Positions 27,170 through 34,590 of a DNA stretch of 35,458 nucleotides are shown one piece after another. The notes beneath the pieces are model-generated. The model did no database searches. It was not told the DNA's origin and saw nothing but the letters and a program-made list of their open reading frames with translations. Source of the DNA: an uncultured Alphaproteobacteria bacterium (GTDB taxonomy: Bacteria > Pseudomonadota > Alphaproteobacteria > Puniceispirillales > Marisalimonadaceae); contig CAKZQZ010000039.1 of assembly GCA_937142855.1 (NCBI GenBank), forward strand, positions 1 through 35,458, written 5' to 3'. How positions within the stretch are numbered: the stretch's first letter is position 1; every line of letters starts with the position of its first letter. A program made the translations under genes and the position numbers.

Positions 27170-27191
27170 CTAACTAAAAATTTTTAATTTA

Positions 27192-27749
27192 TTAGTCAGT
27201 ATTTATGTTTTCACTATCATTTGTTTCAACAGATCCACCTGATTTAATAATAGCTTCGTCTAAATCTTCTTGGCTACACAAACTTAATAAAACTGGGTGT
27301 TTTGCTGTAATATTAGAAATATTCCAATGGCTTCTGGTTCTTATTTTTTCGATAGTGTCTTTTGTAGTTCCAATTAATTTTGAAATTAGATTATTTTTAA
27401 CTTCTGGATGGTTTTTGACTATCCATGCAATAGCATCTGGCTTATCACCTCTTCTGGCCAGAGGTATATATTTTGGACCTTTGTTTTTTGTTTTAGGTTC
27501 ATATGATAATGACGAAGCTCTTTTTAAAAATAAGGATGGGTCATCACAACATTTATCTATTTCATCTTGGGTTAGTTGTCCATTTTGAATTGGGTCAAAG
27601 CCAATAATTCCTTGACCAACGTCTCCATCTGCAATTGCTTGAACTTCCAAAGCATGAAGATTACAAAATTCGGCGATTTGTTCAAAAGTTAATGTGGTGT
27701 TATCAATTAACCAAACAGCAGTTGCTTTTGGCATTAAAAGTGAAGACAT
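27192..27749 (-). CDS. trcR: DUF1013 protein, TrcR-type cell-cycle regulator
   Basis: 185 residues, a family confined almost wholly to alphaproteobacteria. Recognisable stretches are MPKATAVWLIDNTTLTFEQIAEFC near 6-29, ADGDVGQGIIGFDPIQNGQLTQDEI near 40-64, LARRGDKPDAIAWIVKNHPE near 97-116, and KLIGTTKDTIEKIRTRSHWN near 124-143. The two latter segments look helix-turn-helix-like, in line with a DNA-binding role; members are annotated as the cell cycle transcriptional regulator TrcR. I know of no settled biochemical function. The tail is acidic and Asn-rich. A 7-base-pair hairpin lies immediately before its GGAG ribosome site (27764-27781), which could control translation or mark an operator. 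Confidence 0.85.
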   Translation of the reverse strand: MSSLLMPKATAVWLIDNTTLTFEQIAEFCNLHALEVQAIADGDVGQGIIGFDPIQNGQLTQDEIDKCCDDPSLFLKRASSLSYEPKTKNKGPKYIPLARRGDKPDAIAWIVKNHPEVKNNLISKLIGTTKDTIEKIRTRSHWNISNITAKHPVLLSLCSQEDLDEAIIKSGGSVETNDSENINTD

Positions 27750-27763
27750 TATTTAAACTCCGT

Positions 27764-27781
27764 TTGTCTTTTTAAAGACAA
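27764..27781 (-). promoter_or_regulatory. Palindrome abutting the trcR ribosome binding site
   Basis: TTGTCTTT-TT-AAAGACAA on the plus strand, perfect 8-base arms. On the minus-strand transcript it can fold as a 7-pair stem with a 4-base loop, ending two bases before GGAG of trcR. It could be an operator for autoregulation or a translational control hairpin. Confidence 0.4.
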
Positions 27782-27889
27782 TAAAATTACATACAACAAA
27801 ATTGTTATATCTTGCATCAGTATAATGAATAATTTTCTGAAACTTTTCAATTTTTAAGTTGAATTCTTATTTTTGTCAATCTAAGAACT

Positions 27890-28789
27890 CTATATTTTTT
27901 TTGGTAGAGGTAACATATATTTTGGAAATATAACGCTTACTTTATAGTGCGAGAAATCGCATTTTAAGTTATTATCATTTTCAAATAAATAAAGTTGAGA
28001 TAATTTAATTTTTGCTATCCCATAATGATAATTATCATTTGTGTTTTCAGTAATAGAAACAATTTCTCCTATTTCAATATCATTTAGTAAAATTCGCCTA
28101 TCTTTAGTTTTGTCAAATTTAAGAAGTGATAGGTCAGTATTTTTAAATTTTATAGGAACATATTTCTTTTTAACTAAACCTTTCCATTTAATTCTAGCGT
28201 TGACTTCTTGACCAATGAAACAACCTTTATCAAAACTAATTCCACCTAATAAATCTAAATTTATTTCAGATGGTAGTGTCATATTTGGTTCTATCTCCGA
28301 TGGACCCTCTAAAATACAGTTCTTAAACCTCAAAAAATCATAGAAATCTCTATTATATATTGTTTTAAGTATACTCTTATCTTTACAATAAATTCGTCTT
28401 ATTTCTTTATTAAGAAATCTTTTATCAGTAAATGTATTGCTGGTTTCGATGTTTTCATTAGATACAAAAACCTTGTAGTCTGTACTTTGTATTTCGACTT
28501 CTTTTCTTAGGTTATACATATTAATTTTTTTTATTAGATCATTGATCTGGTTTTTGTCGCACTCGATGTTAATCGTGGGGTAGTTATTATGATCATTAGA
28601 AGCATTAACGCTTATTAACATATCAAAGAGAATTCGTCCTTGAGGTGATAATAAGGCGCATGGAGCTATTACATTTAGCTCTAATTTTTTTAAATCAGTT
28701 GTCAGAATATTATTAAGAAATTCGATACATTCAGGCCCTAAGACTTTAAAAACTATCCTGTTCTCAAGAAAAGTATTAATTTTTTCCAT
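27890..28789 (-). CDS. ygfZ: YgfZ/GcvT-family folate-binding iron-sulfur assembly protein
   Basis: 299 residues. YgfZ (mitochondrial IBA57) is a tetrahydrofolate-binding protein needed for maturation or repair of some iron-sulfur enzymes. The diagnostic motif K-G-C-x-x-G-Q-E is present as DKGCFIGQE, with the key cysteine C190. Flanking features agree: the N-terminal RIVFKVLGPECIEFLNNILTTDL and LLSPQGRILFDMLI are the folate-barrel start. The C-terminal part is diverged and Lys/Asn-rich. The gene starts 2 bases after leuA stops, so it is in an operon with it; isopropylmalate isomerase, the next step of the leucine pathway, is an Fe-S enzyme, which may explain the pairing (inference). Confidence 0.9.
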   Translation of the reverse strand: MEKINTFLENRIVFKVLGPECIEFLNNILTTDLKKLELNVIAPCALLSPQGRILFDMLISVNASNDHNNYPTINIECDKNQINDLIKKINMYNLRKEVEIQSTDYKVFVSNENIETSNTFTDKRFLNKEIRRIYCKDKSILKTIYNRDFYDFLRFKNCILEGPSEIEPNMTLPSEINLDLLGGISFDKGCFIGQEVNARIKWKGLVKKKYVPIKFKNTDLSLLKFDKTKDRRILLNDIEIGEIVSITENTNDNYHYGIAKIKLSQLYLFENDNNLKCDFSHYKVSVIFPKYMLPLPKKI

Positions 28790-28791
28790 TA

Positions 28792-30459
28792 TTAAACATC
28801 AATTTTATTGATTGCACTTATTACAGCTAAAATTGGCGCCACAGTAATACTTGTATCAATTCCACATCCAAAAATGGAATCTTTTCCATCATTAAATTTA
28901 AGTTCTACATATGCTGCAGACTCAGCTTTGGAAGTTGCACTTCTTGTATTTTGACCAAAATCTTCAAGAGTAAATTTTAATTTAAAATTTTCTCGCATAC
29001 CATTCACAAAAGCAGAGATAGGACCATTGCCTTGAGAAGAGAATTGAAAGATTTCACCCTTAAAACTAACTTTAGCATTAATTATCTCTAAGTTTGATTC
29101 TCTGTTGGCACCTTCAACTTTAAAATCAATTAATTCATATGGACCTTTGATTAAAAAGTTTTCTGAAAAAGTTTTCCATATCACATCACTAGTAATTTCG
29201 CGGCCTGTTTGGTCAGCTATTTTTTGTACTTTTGAAGATAACTCTATTTCAGCTTTTTTAGGTAATTTAATGTGATAATCAGTTTCTAAAAGCCAAGCGG
29301 TTCCACCCTTGCCTGATTGGCTATTAACTCTTATTATGGCTTCGTAAGTTCTACCGATATCTGCGGGATCAATTGGTAAATAAGGAACAGCCCATTTGTT
29401 ACTTTTTGTTTTTTCTATATTTTCCATTCCCTTTCTTATGGCATCTTGATGGCTCCCTGAAAATGCCGTGTGAACAAGAGATCCTGCATACGGATGTCTT
29501 TCATGAACTGGAAGTCTATTACAGAACTCAGCTGTTTCAATTAAATCATTAATCTGACTGAAATCAAGATTAGGGTCTATACCTTGGGTTAACATATTTA
29601 GACCTAATGTTACTAAATCTACATTACCTGTTCTTTCTCCGTTTCCAAACAATGTTCCTTCTACTCTATCTGCGCCTGCCATTAATCCTAATTCTGTGGC
29701 AGCTATTGCGGTGCCTCTATCATTATGAGGGTGAAGTGATAGTATTACCCTTTCCCTATTACTAAAATTACTTCCCATCCATTCAATTTGATCTGCGTGA
29801 ACATTGGGAGTAGACATTTCTACTGTTGCAGGTAAATTTATTATAACGGGCTTTTCTTTTTTTGCTTCCCAAACATCTAAAACTGCTTCACACACCTCTA
29901 AGGCATATGGTAATTCAGTCCCAGTAAAACTCTCTGGAGAGTACTGTAATCTTATATTTGAGTTATTAAGTTTATGGAGATTTTCAGCAATTATTTTTGC
30001 CCCATCGGTAGCAATTTTCTTCACTCCTTGCATGGTTTCTTTAAAAACAACTTCTCTTTGTAAAGTGCTAGTCGAATTATAAAGGTGCATAATTGCATTT
30101 TTACAACCTTTAAGGCTTTCAATAGTTTTTAATATCAGAGGTTTTCTTGATTGAGTTAAAACTTGAACGCTCACATCTGAAGGAATATGTCCATCTAAGA
30201 TTAATTCCCTTACAAAATTAAAATCAGTTTCAGAAGCTGATGGGAAGCCGATTTCAATTTCTTTAAAACCCATTTTAACTAATTGTTTAAACATTCGCAT
30301 TTTTCTGATTGAGTCCATTGGTTCAACCAGAGCTTGATTGCCGTCTCTTAAATCAACTGAGCACCAAGTGGGAGCTTTTGTGATAATATTATTTGGCCAT
30401 TGCCTATTATCTATTTTAACTGCTGGATACGGATCATATTTTTTATGGCTGTTATTCAT
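28792..30459 (-). CDS. leuA: 2-isopropylmalate synthase (long LeuA form)
   Basis: 555 residues, the longer LeuA type. It joins acetyl-CoA and 2-oxoisovalerate, the first committed step of leucine synthesis. N-terminal TIM barrel: WCSVDLRDGNQAL (R38, D39 at the active site), PSASETDF near 74, and the metal/acid site HPHNDRGTAIAATELGLMAGADRVEGTLFGNGERTGN. A C-terminal leucine-sensing domain begins near 425 (GPYELIDFKVEGANRESN and FGQNTRSATSKAESAAYVEL), so allosteric feedback inhibition is expected. AAGG before the ATG serves as ribosome site. Upstream lies a 31-codon leader ORF rich in leucine plus a GC-rich hairpin, consistent with attenuation by leucyl-tRNA supply. Confidence 0.95.
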   Translation of the reverse strand: MNNSHKKYDPYPAVKIDNRQWPNNIITKAPTWCSVDLRDGNQALVEPMDSIRKMRMFKQLVKMGFKEIEIGFPSASETDFNFVRELILDGHIPSDVSVQVLTQSRKPLILKTIESLKGCKNAIMHLYNSTSTLQREVVFKETMQGVKKIATDGAKIIAENLHKLNNSNIRLQYSPESFTGTELPYALEVCEAVLDVWEAKKEKPVIINLPATVEMSTPNVHADQIEWMGSNFSNRERVILSLHPHNDRGTAIAATELGLMAGADRVEGTLFGNGERTGNVDLVTLGLNMLTQGIDPNLDFSQINDLIETAEFCNRLPVHERHPYAGSLVHTAFSGSHQDAIRKGMENIEKTKSNKWAVPYLPIDPADIGRTYEAIIRVNSQSGKGGTAWLLETDYHIKLPKKAEIELSSKVQKIADQTGREITSDVIWKTFSENFLIKGPYELIDFKVEGANRESNLEIINAKVSFKGEIFQFSSQGNGPISAFVNGMRENFKLKFTLEDFGQNTRSATSKAESAAYVELKFNDGKDSIFGCGIDTSITVAPILAVISAINKIDV

Positions 30460-30476
30460 AATTCTTTACCTTAATT

Positions 30477-30561
30477 TAAGTTTATTGCTTAATTTAATTA
30501 ATTAATAAATCTATCCCGAACTCCTTAGAGCACGGGTTTCTTAATAAATTTAACAAACTTA
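30477..30561 (-). promoter_or_regulatory. Candidate leucine attenuator structure upstream of leuA
   Basis: Two pairings are possible on the minus-strand transcript. One is a compact hairpin at 30515-30536: CCCG/CGGG, an inner CTC/GAG, and a G-U with one mismatch between them. It is strikingly GC-rich for this gap. The second is a 10-base pairing (one G-U) between the leucine codon run (30552-30561) and a segment just upstream of the leuA ribosome site (30477-30486), enclosing the first hairpin. A ribosome stalled at the leucine codons would block both. No proper T-run follows the hairpin, so control may act on translation rather than termination. Confidence 0.45.
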
Positions 30562-30589
30562 GTGGTTTTGAATTATTTTTATGTATCAT
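30494..30589 (-). CDS. Candidate leucine-rich leader peptide of leuA, 31 codons
   Basis: A short ORF ending 34 bases before the leuA start. Translated, it reads M-I-H-K-N-N-S-K-P, then L-S-L-L-N-L-L (codons 10-16 with CTA, TTG, TTA, TTA, TTA), then R-N-P-C-S-K-E-F-G-I-D-L-L-I-N and TAA. Five leucines in seven codons, placed just before a hairpin and just upstream of a leucine-synthesis gene, is the layout of an attenuation leader. A possible promoter (TTGACT about 40 bases upstream with a poor -10) would leave almost no leader before the ATG. TTA codons are frequent in AT-rich DNA, so chance cannot be excluded. Confidence 0.45.
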   Translation of the reverse strand: MIHKNNSKPLSLLNLLRNPCSKEFGIDLLIN

Positions 30590-30731
30590 GTCAAAACTTT
30601 ATCAATTCTATTAATATTAAGTCAAGTTTTTACAATAATATAAGTTTTTTTAATATTGCCAAATACAATGTTTAAAACTACTTTGCATTGAAATAGATAC
30701 AATATAACTAATTATTCTATACAGGGTTTTA

Positions 30732-32534
30732 ATGAAGGACATTAAACTAATAAGAAATTTTTCAATAATTGCTCATATTGACCATGGCAAATCGACACTT
30801 GCTGACCGACTAATCCAAGAATGTAAAGGGTTAGAGGATAGAGAGATGAAAGAGCAAGTACTTGATAATATGGATATTGAAAGAGAACGTGGTATTACAA
30901 TCAAAGCACAGACAGTAAGGTTGCTATATAAACATACAGATAATCAAACTTATACATTAAATTTAATGGATACTCCTGGTCATGTTGATTTTGCTTATGA
31001 AGTTTCTCGTTCTTTATCTGCATGTGAGGGATCATTACTAGTTATAGATTCATCACAGGGGGTAGAAGCACAAACTTTAGCTAATGTTTATCAAGCAATA
31101 GATGTCAATCATGAAATTGTTACGGTTTTAAACAAAATAGACCTTCCAGCTTCAGAACCAGAACGCATAAGAAAACAGATAGAGGATGTAATTGGTTTGC
31201 CAGGAGAGGAAGCTATAGAGGTTTCGGCAAAAACTGGTCAAGGTATCAAAGAGGTTTTATCAACTTTAGTTGAAAGTCTTGCGCCTCCAACAGGTAATCC
31301 AAACGCTCCGTTGCAGGCATTATTAATAGATAGTTGGTATGATCCTTATCTGGGTGTTTTAACTTTGGTAAGGGTCGTAAATGGTACTTTAAAAAAAGGT
31401 CAAAAAATACGATTTATGTCAACTAAAGTATCACACACTATAGAAAAACTAGGAATATTTACACCTAAAATTCTAAACGTTGATCAATTAGGACCAGGTG
31501 AAATAGGTTTTATTACAGCTTCTGTTAAAACAGTTGCAGATTGTAAGGTAGGTGACACAATAACAGAAGACCGTAATCCAGTTTTGACTATGTTGCCTGG
31601 TTTCAAACCTTCTGTACCGGTTGTTTTTTGTGGCCTTTTCCCAATGGACAATGCACAATTTTCAGATTTACGTGAGGCTTTGAGCAAGCTTTCTCTAAAT
31701 GATGCATCATTTAGCTTTGAAGCTGAAACTTCTGCTGCATTAGGTTTTGGATTTAGGTGTGGTTTTTTAGGGTTGCTGCACATGGAAATTATTAGAGAAA
31801 GATTGTCTAGAGAGTTTGATTTAGACCTTATTTCTACTGCACCATCAGTTGTATATAAGGTTCAAAAGAGTGACGATACAAACCAATTGCTTCACAACCC
31901 TGCAGATTTGCCTGATATTAATCACATCAATTTTATTGAAGAGCCATGGATCAAAGCAACTATTATGGTTCCAGATGAATATGTTGGCTCAGTTTTGACT
32001 TTGTGTACCGAAAGAAGGGGCGAACAAATAGATTTAACATACGCTGGAACAAGAGCTATGATTATTTATAAATTACCTCTAAATGAAGTTGTGTTTGATT
32101 TTTATGACAAATTGAAAAGTATGACATCAGGTTATGCCAGCTTTGATTATCAAATGGATGATTATAAAAAAGGTGATCTTGTAAGGGTATCGATTTTAGT
32201 TAATGGCGATCCTGTAGATGCCTTGGCTATGATAAGCCATCGGGAGCAAGCTGAAACTAGAGGTCGTGCAATATGTACAAGATTAAAGGATTTGATACCT
32301 AGGCAATTGTTTAAGGTGGCTCTGCAAGCAGCAATTGGCGGCAAGGTTATAGCTAGAGAAACTATCTCCGCCATGAGAAAAGACGTTACTGCAAAATGTT
32401 ATGGCGGCGACATAAGCCGTAAAAAGAAGCTTCTAGAAAAACAAAAAGCGGGTAAAAAAAGAATGAGACAATTTGGTAGTGTAGAAATACCCCAAAATGC
32501 TTTTTTTGAGGCTCTTAAAATGGGTGATAATTAA
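30732..32534 (+). CDS. lepA: Elongation factor 4 (LepA)
   Basis: 600 residues, translational GTPase that back-translocates stalled ribosomes and influences initiation and subunit assembly. G-domain motifs are intact: AHIDHGKST at 14-22, [10 protein letters not shown] near 51, DTPGHVDF near 80, NKIDLP near 134. Domains II and V follow, and the LepA-specific C-terminal domain ends with [27 protein letters not shown], which is diagnostic. AGGG lies just before ATG 30732. The gene is divergent from leuA across a 272-base gap and ends 4 bases before the stop of a convergent small gene. Confidence 0.96.
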   Translation: MKDIKLIRNFSIIAHIDHGKSTLADRLIQECKGLEDREMKEQVLDNMDIERERGITIKAQTVRLLYKHTDNQTYTLNLMDTPGHVDFAYEVSRSLSACEGSLLVIDSSQGVEAQTLANVYQAIDVNHEIVTVLNKIDLPASEPERIRKQIEDVIGLPGEEAIEVSAKTGQGIKEVLSTLVESLAPPTGNPNAPLQALLIDSWYDPYLGVLTLVRVVNGTLKKGQKIRFMSTKVSHTIEKLGIFTPKILNVDQLGPGEIGFITASVKTVADCKVGDTITEDRNPVLTMLPGFKPSVPVVFCGLFPMDNAQFSDLREALSKLSLNDASFSFEAETSAALGFGFRCGFLGLLHMEIIRERLSREFDLDLISTAPSVVYKVQKSDDTNQLLHNPADLPDINHINFIEEPWIKATIMVPDEYVGSVLTLCTERRGEQIDLTYAGTRAMIIYKLPLNEVVFDFYDKLKSMTSGYASFDYQMDDYKKGDLVRVSILVNGDPVDALAMISHREQAETRGRAICTRLKDLIPRQLFKVALQAAIGGKVIARETISAMRKDVTAKCYGGDISRKKKLLEKQKAGKKRMRQFGSVEIPQNAFFEALKMGDN

Positions 32535-32538
32535 TTTG

Positions 32539-32901
32539 TTACTTTATTGATTGATTGTTAGCTCTTTTCCTTCCCGATTTCTTTATTCCAAATGTTATTA
32601 GAATAAAACTAAAGAAAGCTAAAACTGGAGCTGCAGGTAGCAATAAAATTGAAGATATAAATGGATGCCAAATAAAGCCTGAGCAATTTAATATTTCTAA
32701 AGCAGAGCATGGGTCAACGTATCTACTTATTATGGTTTCTGTTAATTGGAGGCTGCCAGGAGAAAAGTGAAACCATAATTGACCTAATTGAATTACAGTA
32801 GATTTATTGTCAATCTGTGAAATTATGTCAAAATAATTACTAACTAAAGTAAGTATAAAAAAGACTATTCCTAGAAAAATTAAAAGTCTGCCAATTATCA
32901 A
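32539..32901 (-). CDS. Small two-helix membrane protein, function unknown
   Basis: 120 residues. A hydrophobic segment at about 2-24 (IIGRLLIFLGIVFFILTLVSNYF) and another at about 82-108 (SSILLLPAAPVLAFFSFILITFGI) bracket a loop of about 55 residues. The loop includes QLWFHFSPGSLQLTETIISRY and two cysteines in DPCSALEILNC. The tail is basic (KKSGRKRANNQSIK), so the C-terminus is probably cytoplasmic and the loop periplasmic. I recall similar small proteins with a LWF...SPGSL motif in other alphaproteobacteria but no function. The ATG at 32901 lacks a clear ribosome site. It ends 4 bases from lepA, with no space for a terminator. Coding is likely because its downstream neighbour spacing and amphipathic layout are ordered, but evidence is moderate. 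Confidence 0.65.
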   Translation of the reverse strand: MIIGRLLIFLGIVFFILTLVSNYFDIISQIDNKSTVIQLGQLWFHFSPGSLQLTETIISRYVDPCSALEILNCSGFIWHPFISSILLLPAAPVLAFFSFILITFGIKKSGRKRANNQSIK

Positions 32902-33017
32902 TTTTTTTCCTCAATAAACCTTATATTAATGTAAAAGTTATAATTGTAATTTCAATAAAAGAATAGTTTATATTCACTTGCTCCTTCTAAATTGTTAATG
33001 TAGAGTTTTGGTTCTTT

Positions 33018-33107
33018 GGAGGGGTGGCCGAGCGGTTTAAGGCGCACGCCTGGAAAGCGTGTTGGGGTTAACGCCTCTCAAGGGTTCGAATCCCTTCCTC
33101 TCCGCCA
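33018..33107 (+). tRNA. tRNA-Ser (anticodon GGA)
   Basis: Class II tRNA, 90 bases with encoded CCA. Acceptor GGAGGGG pairs with CCTCTCC (one G-T). The anticodon stem is CACGC/GCGTG with loop CTGGAAA, anticodon GGA, reading TCC/TCT. It has the long variable arm typical of serine tRNA. T arm AAGGG-TTCGAAT-CCCTT, discriminator G, CCA at 33105-33107. Confidence 0.97.
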
Positions 33108-33158
33108 ATATATAAATATATAATAAAATCAATAGCTTATGATAATTAAAATATCATT

Positions 33159-33178
33159 TGTACCCAGAATGTACCCAG
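33159..33178 (+). repeat. Two tandem TGTACCCAG repeats downstream of tRNA-Ser
   Basis: TGTACCCAG at 33159-33167 and again at 33170-33178, an 11-base period, 52 bases after the tRNA. The GC content of the repeat stands out from its surroundings. From memory, similar TGTACCC repeats lie beside tyrosine-recombinase (P4-type) integration sites at tRNA genes. No integrase gene is present here, so it may be a scar or an unrelated element. A 6-base inverted repeat (ATGATA/TATCAT, 33139-33157) directly precedes it. Confidence 0.5.
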
Positions 33179-33334
33179 TTTAAATCCATCAAACATATTT
33201 GTTTATTTAGCAGAATATTAATAAGAAGTTAGTTGCAAGATAAAACTACTTAAAAAGTTGTTTAATTAAGTACTTGTGTTATCATGTTAAGTAGATGTTT
33301 TAGGAAGTTTTATTAATTATATCAAAGGTCAATT

Positions 33335-34462
33335 ATGTTTAAATTTTTGCTGTCTTTGGCGATTTACTTTTCATTTATTTTTATTTCTTACGCAGACCAT
33401 GGTCCAAAAAAAATGTGGAAACGTCAAATAGTTCCCTTTTTTGATATGCATCAAACTAAAATGTTAGGCCCTTTTTCAATAAATATTCACAGTTATGGTG
33501 AAAAACAAAATCTTGATACTATAAATTTAAAAAAGGAAAACTTTGATAATATTTTCAAAGACAAACTTAACTTGGCAGCACTGGTCAAAAAAAATAATGG
33601 ACTTGTTTATGCAAGGTTTAATAAAAAAAGAAAGATTGACAGTAATACGATACTGCAGGGCATGTCTATGTCTAAGACAGCTCTTTCCACAGCTATTGGA
33701 ACGTTACTTTGTAATGGTAATATTGACTCACTGAATGATGAGTTAGGTAAGTATTCACCATCACTTGCTAAAACTCCATATGCAAAAATCTCAATTAAAA
33801 ATACCTTACAAATGAATAGTGGGGTTGCTCCAATACAAAATGGTTATAAGTTAAAAAGAAAAATGAACCAAATGGCAATTGGTATACGTAAGCATGAAGG
33901 GAAAGGTGACATGCTTAAGTCTATTTCAATATTAAATGGAAATGCTAGAGAACAAGGTTCAAAGTTTTTCTATTTTACATCTGATTCATTTGCACTTTCT
34001 ATTATGATTTCAGATTTAACAAATAAACCAGCCAGTGAAATTTTTTATGAAAATGCGTTCAAAAAATTTAGTACAAATAAATTTATGCATTGGGTTTCAG
34101 ATAAAAAAGGGATTACAGTTTCTCAGGCTAGATTGACTATGACAGCAATAGATTGGTCTAACTTTGGTCAATTTGTTCATGACGAAATGAAAAATGATAC
34201 TTGTTTAGGTAAATTTTATAAAGAAGGTATAAAAAATTCTATTCAAACACATAGAGAAGGCGTACGTTATGGATATCAGTTTTGGGTTTATAAAGTAAAT
34301 GGTGTTCCTTCTTTAACGATGACTGGCCATGGGGGTTTTTTCAACATCATTAATAGCAAGAAAAACACTATAACTTCTATTTTCTCAGTTGATGAAAAAT
34401 ATAAGTATGGCAATCTTTTTAGCAAAGGTATGATTTCTAAGTTAGCAAGTGAAATAAATTAA
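33335..34462 (+). CDS. Exported serine hydrolase of the beta-lactamase (class C)/esterase family
   Basis: 375 residues. Residues 1-20 form a signal peptide (FKFLLSLAIYFSFIFISYA, cut likely after SYA), so the enzyme is periplasmic or lipid-free exported. Serine hydrolase motifs in order: S-x-x-K as S111-M-S-K114 in QGMSMSKTAL, a Tyr-containing second motif at FYFTSDSFAL (Y212), and the third motif H-G-G at 331-333 in MTGHGGFF. This is the penicillin-binding-protein/class C lactamase fold, which also covers esterases and peptidases; the substrate is not predictable and resistance should not be inferred. An ill-defined lysine-rich insert lies around 170-195. The gene stands alone, 227 bases after tRNA-Ser, and is followed by a hairpin that overlaps its stop codon. 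Confidence 0.85.
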   Translation: MFKFLLSLAIYFSFIFISYADHGPKKMWKRQIVPFFDMHQTKMLGPFSINIHSYGEKQNLDTINLKKENFDNIFKDKLNLAALVKKNNGLVYARFNKKRKIDSNTILQGMSMSKTALSTAIGTLLCNGNIDSLNDELGKYSPSLAKTPYAKISIKNTLQMNSGVAPIQNGYKLKRKMNQMAIGIRKHEGKGDMLKSISILNGNAREQGSKFFYFTSDSFALSIMISDLTNKPASEIFYENAFKKFSTNKFMHWVSDKKGITVSQARLTMTAIDWSNFGQFVHDEMKNDTCLGKFYKEGIKNSIQTHREGVRYGYQFWVYKVNGVPSLTMTGHGGFFNIINSKKNTITSIFSVDEKYKYGNLFSKGMISKLASEIN

Positions 34463-34476
34463 ACTAGGTTTAATTT
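34456..34476 (+). terminator. AT-rich hairpin overlapping the serine hydrolase stop
   Basis: AAATTAAAC-TAG-GTTTAATTT, exact 9-base arms with a 3-base loop; the TAA stop lies inside the left arm. Only a short T-containing tail follows, so it would be a weak terminator; it could instead protect the mRNA 3' end. Confidence 0.4.
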
Positions 34477-34546
34477 AATCCCTTACTCTTCGCTAATTAG
34501 ATAATTATGCTGAGTTATGCTGTGTCAAAGCTTATAGCCATGCTTG

Positions 34547-34564
34547 GTTTTTGTTGACAAAAAC
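34547..34564. promoter_or_regulatory. Perfect palindrome upstream of the aminotransferase gene, GntR/FadR-operator-like
   Basis: GTTTTTGT-TG-ACAAAAAC, 8-base arms and a 2-base centre, 26 bases before the ATG at 34591. Its core TTGT-N2-ACAA fits the TNGTNNACNA pattern known for FadR-type GntR regulators. It also contains a TTGACA, so a bound protein would cover a -35 element. The direct repeat TTATGCTG (34505-34512, 34515-34522) lies 25 bases further upstream. Confidence 0.5.
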
Positions 34565-34590
34565 ACTTTAGGTCTCTTCATTATAAAGCT

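Noticed and set aside
32555-32770. 71-aa plus-strand open frame downstream of lepA
   Set aside because: It is antisense to the two-helix membrane protein, which has an ordered hydrophobic layout; the plus-strand reading has no recognisable feature.
33335-34462. Beta-lactamase resistance gene
   Set aside because: SxxK, Tyr and HGG motifs show only the general serine hydrolase fold; many such proteins are esterases or peptidases, and nothing indicates antibiotic resistance.
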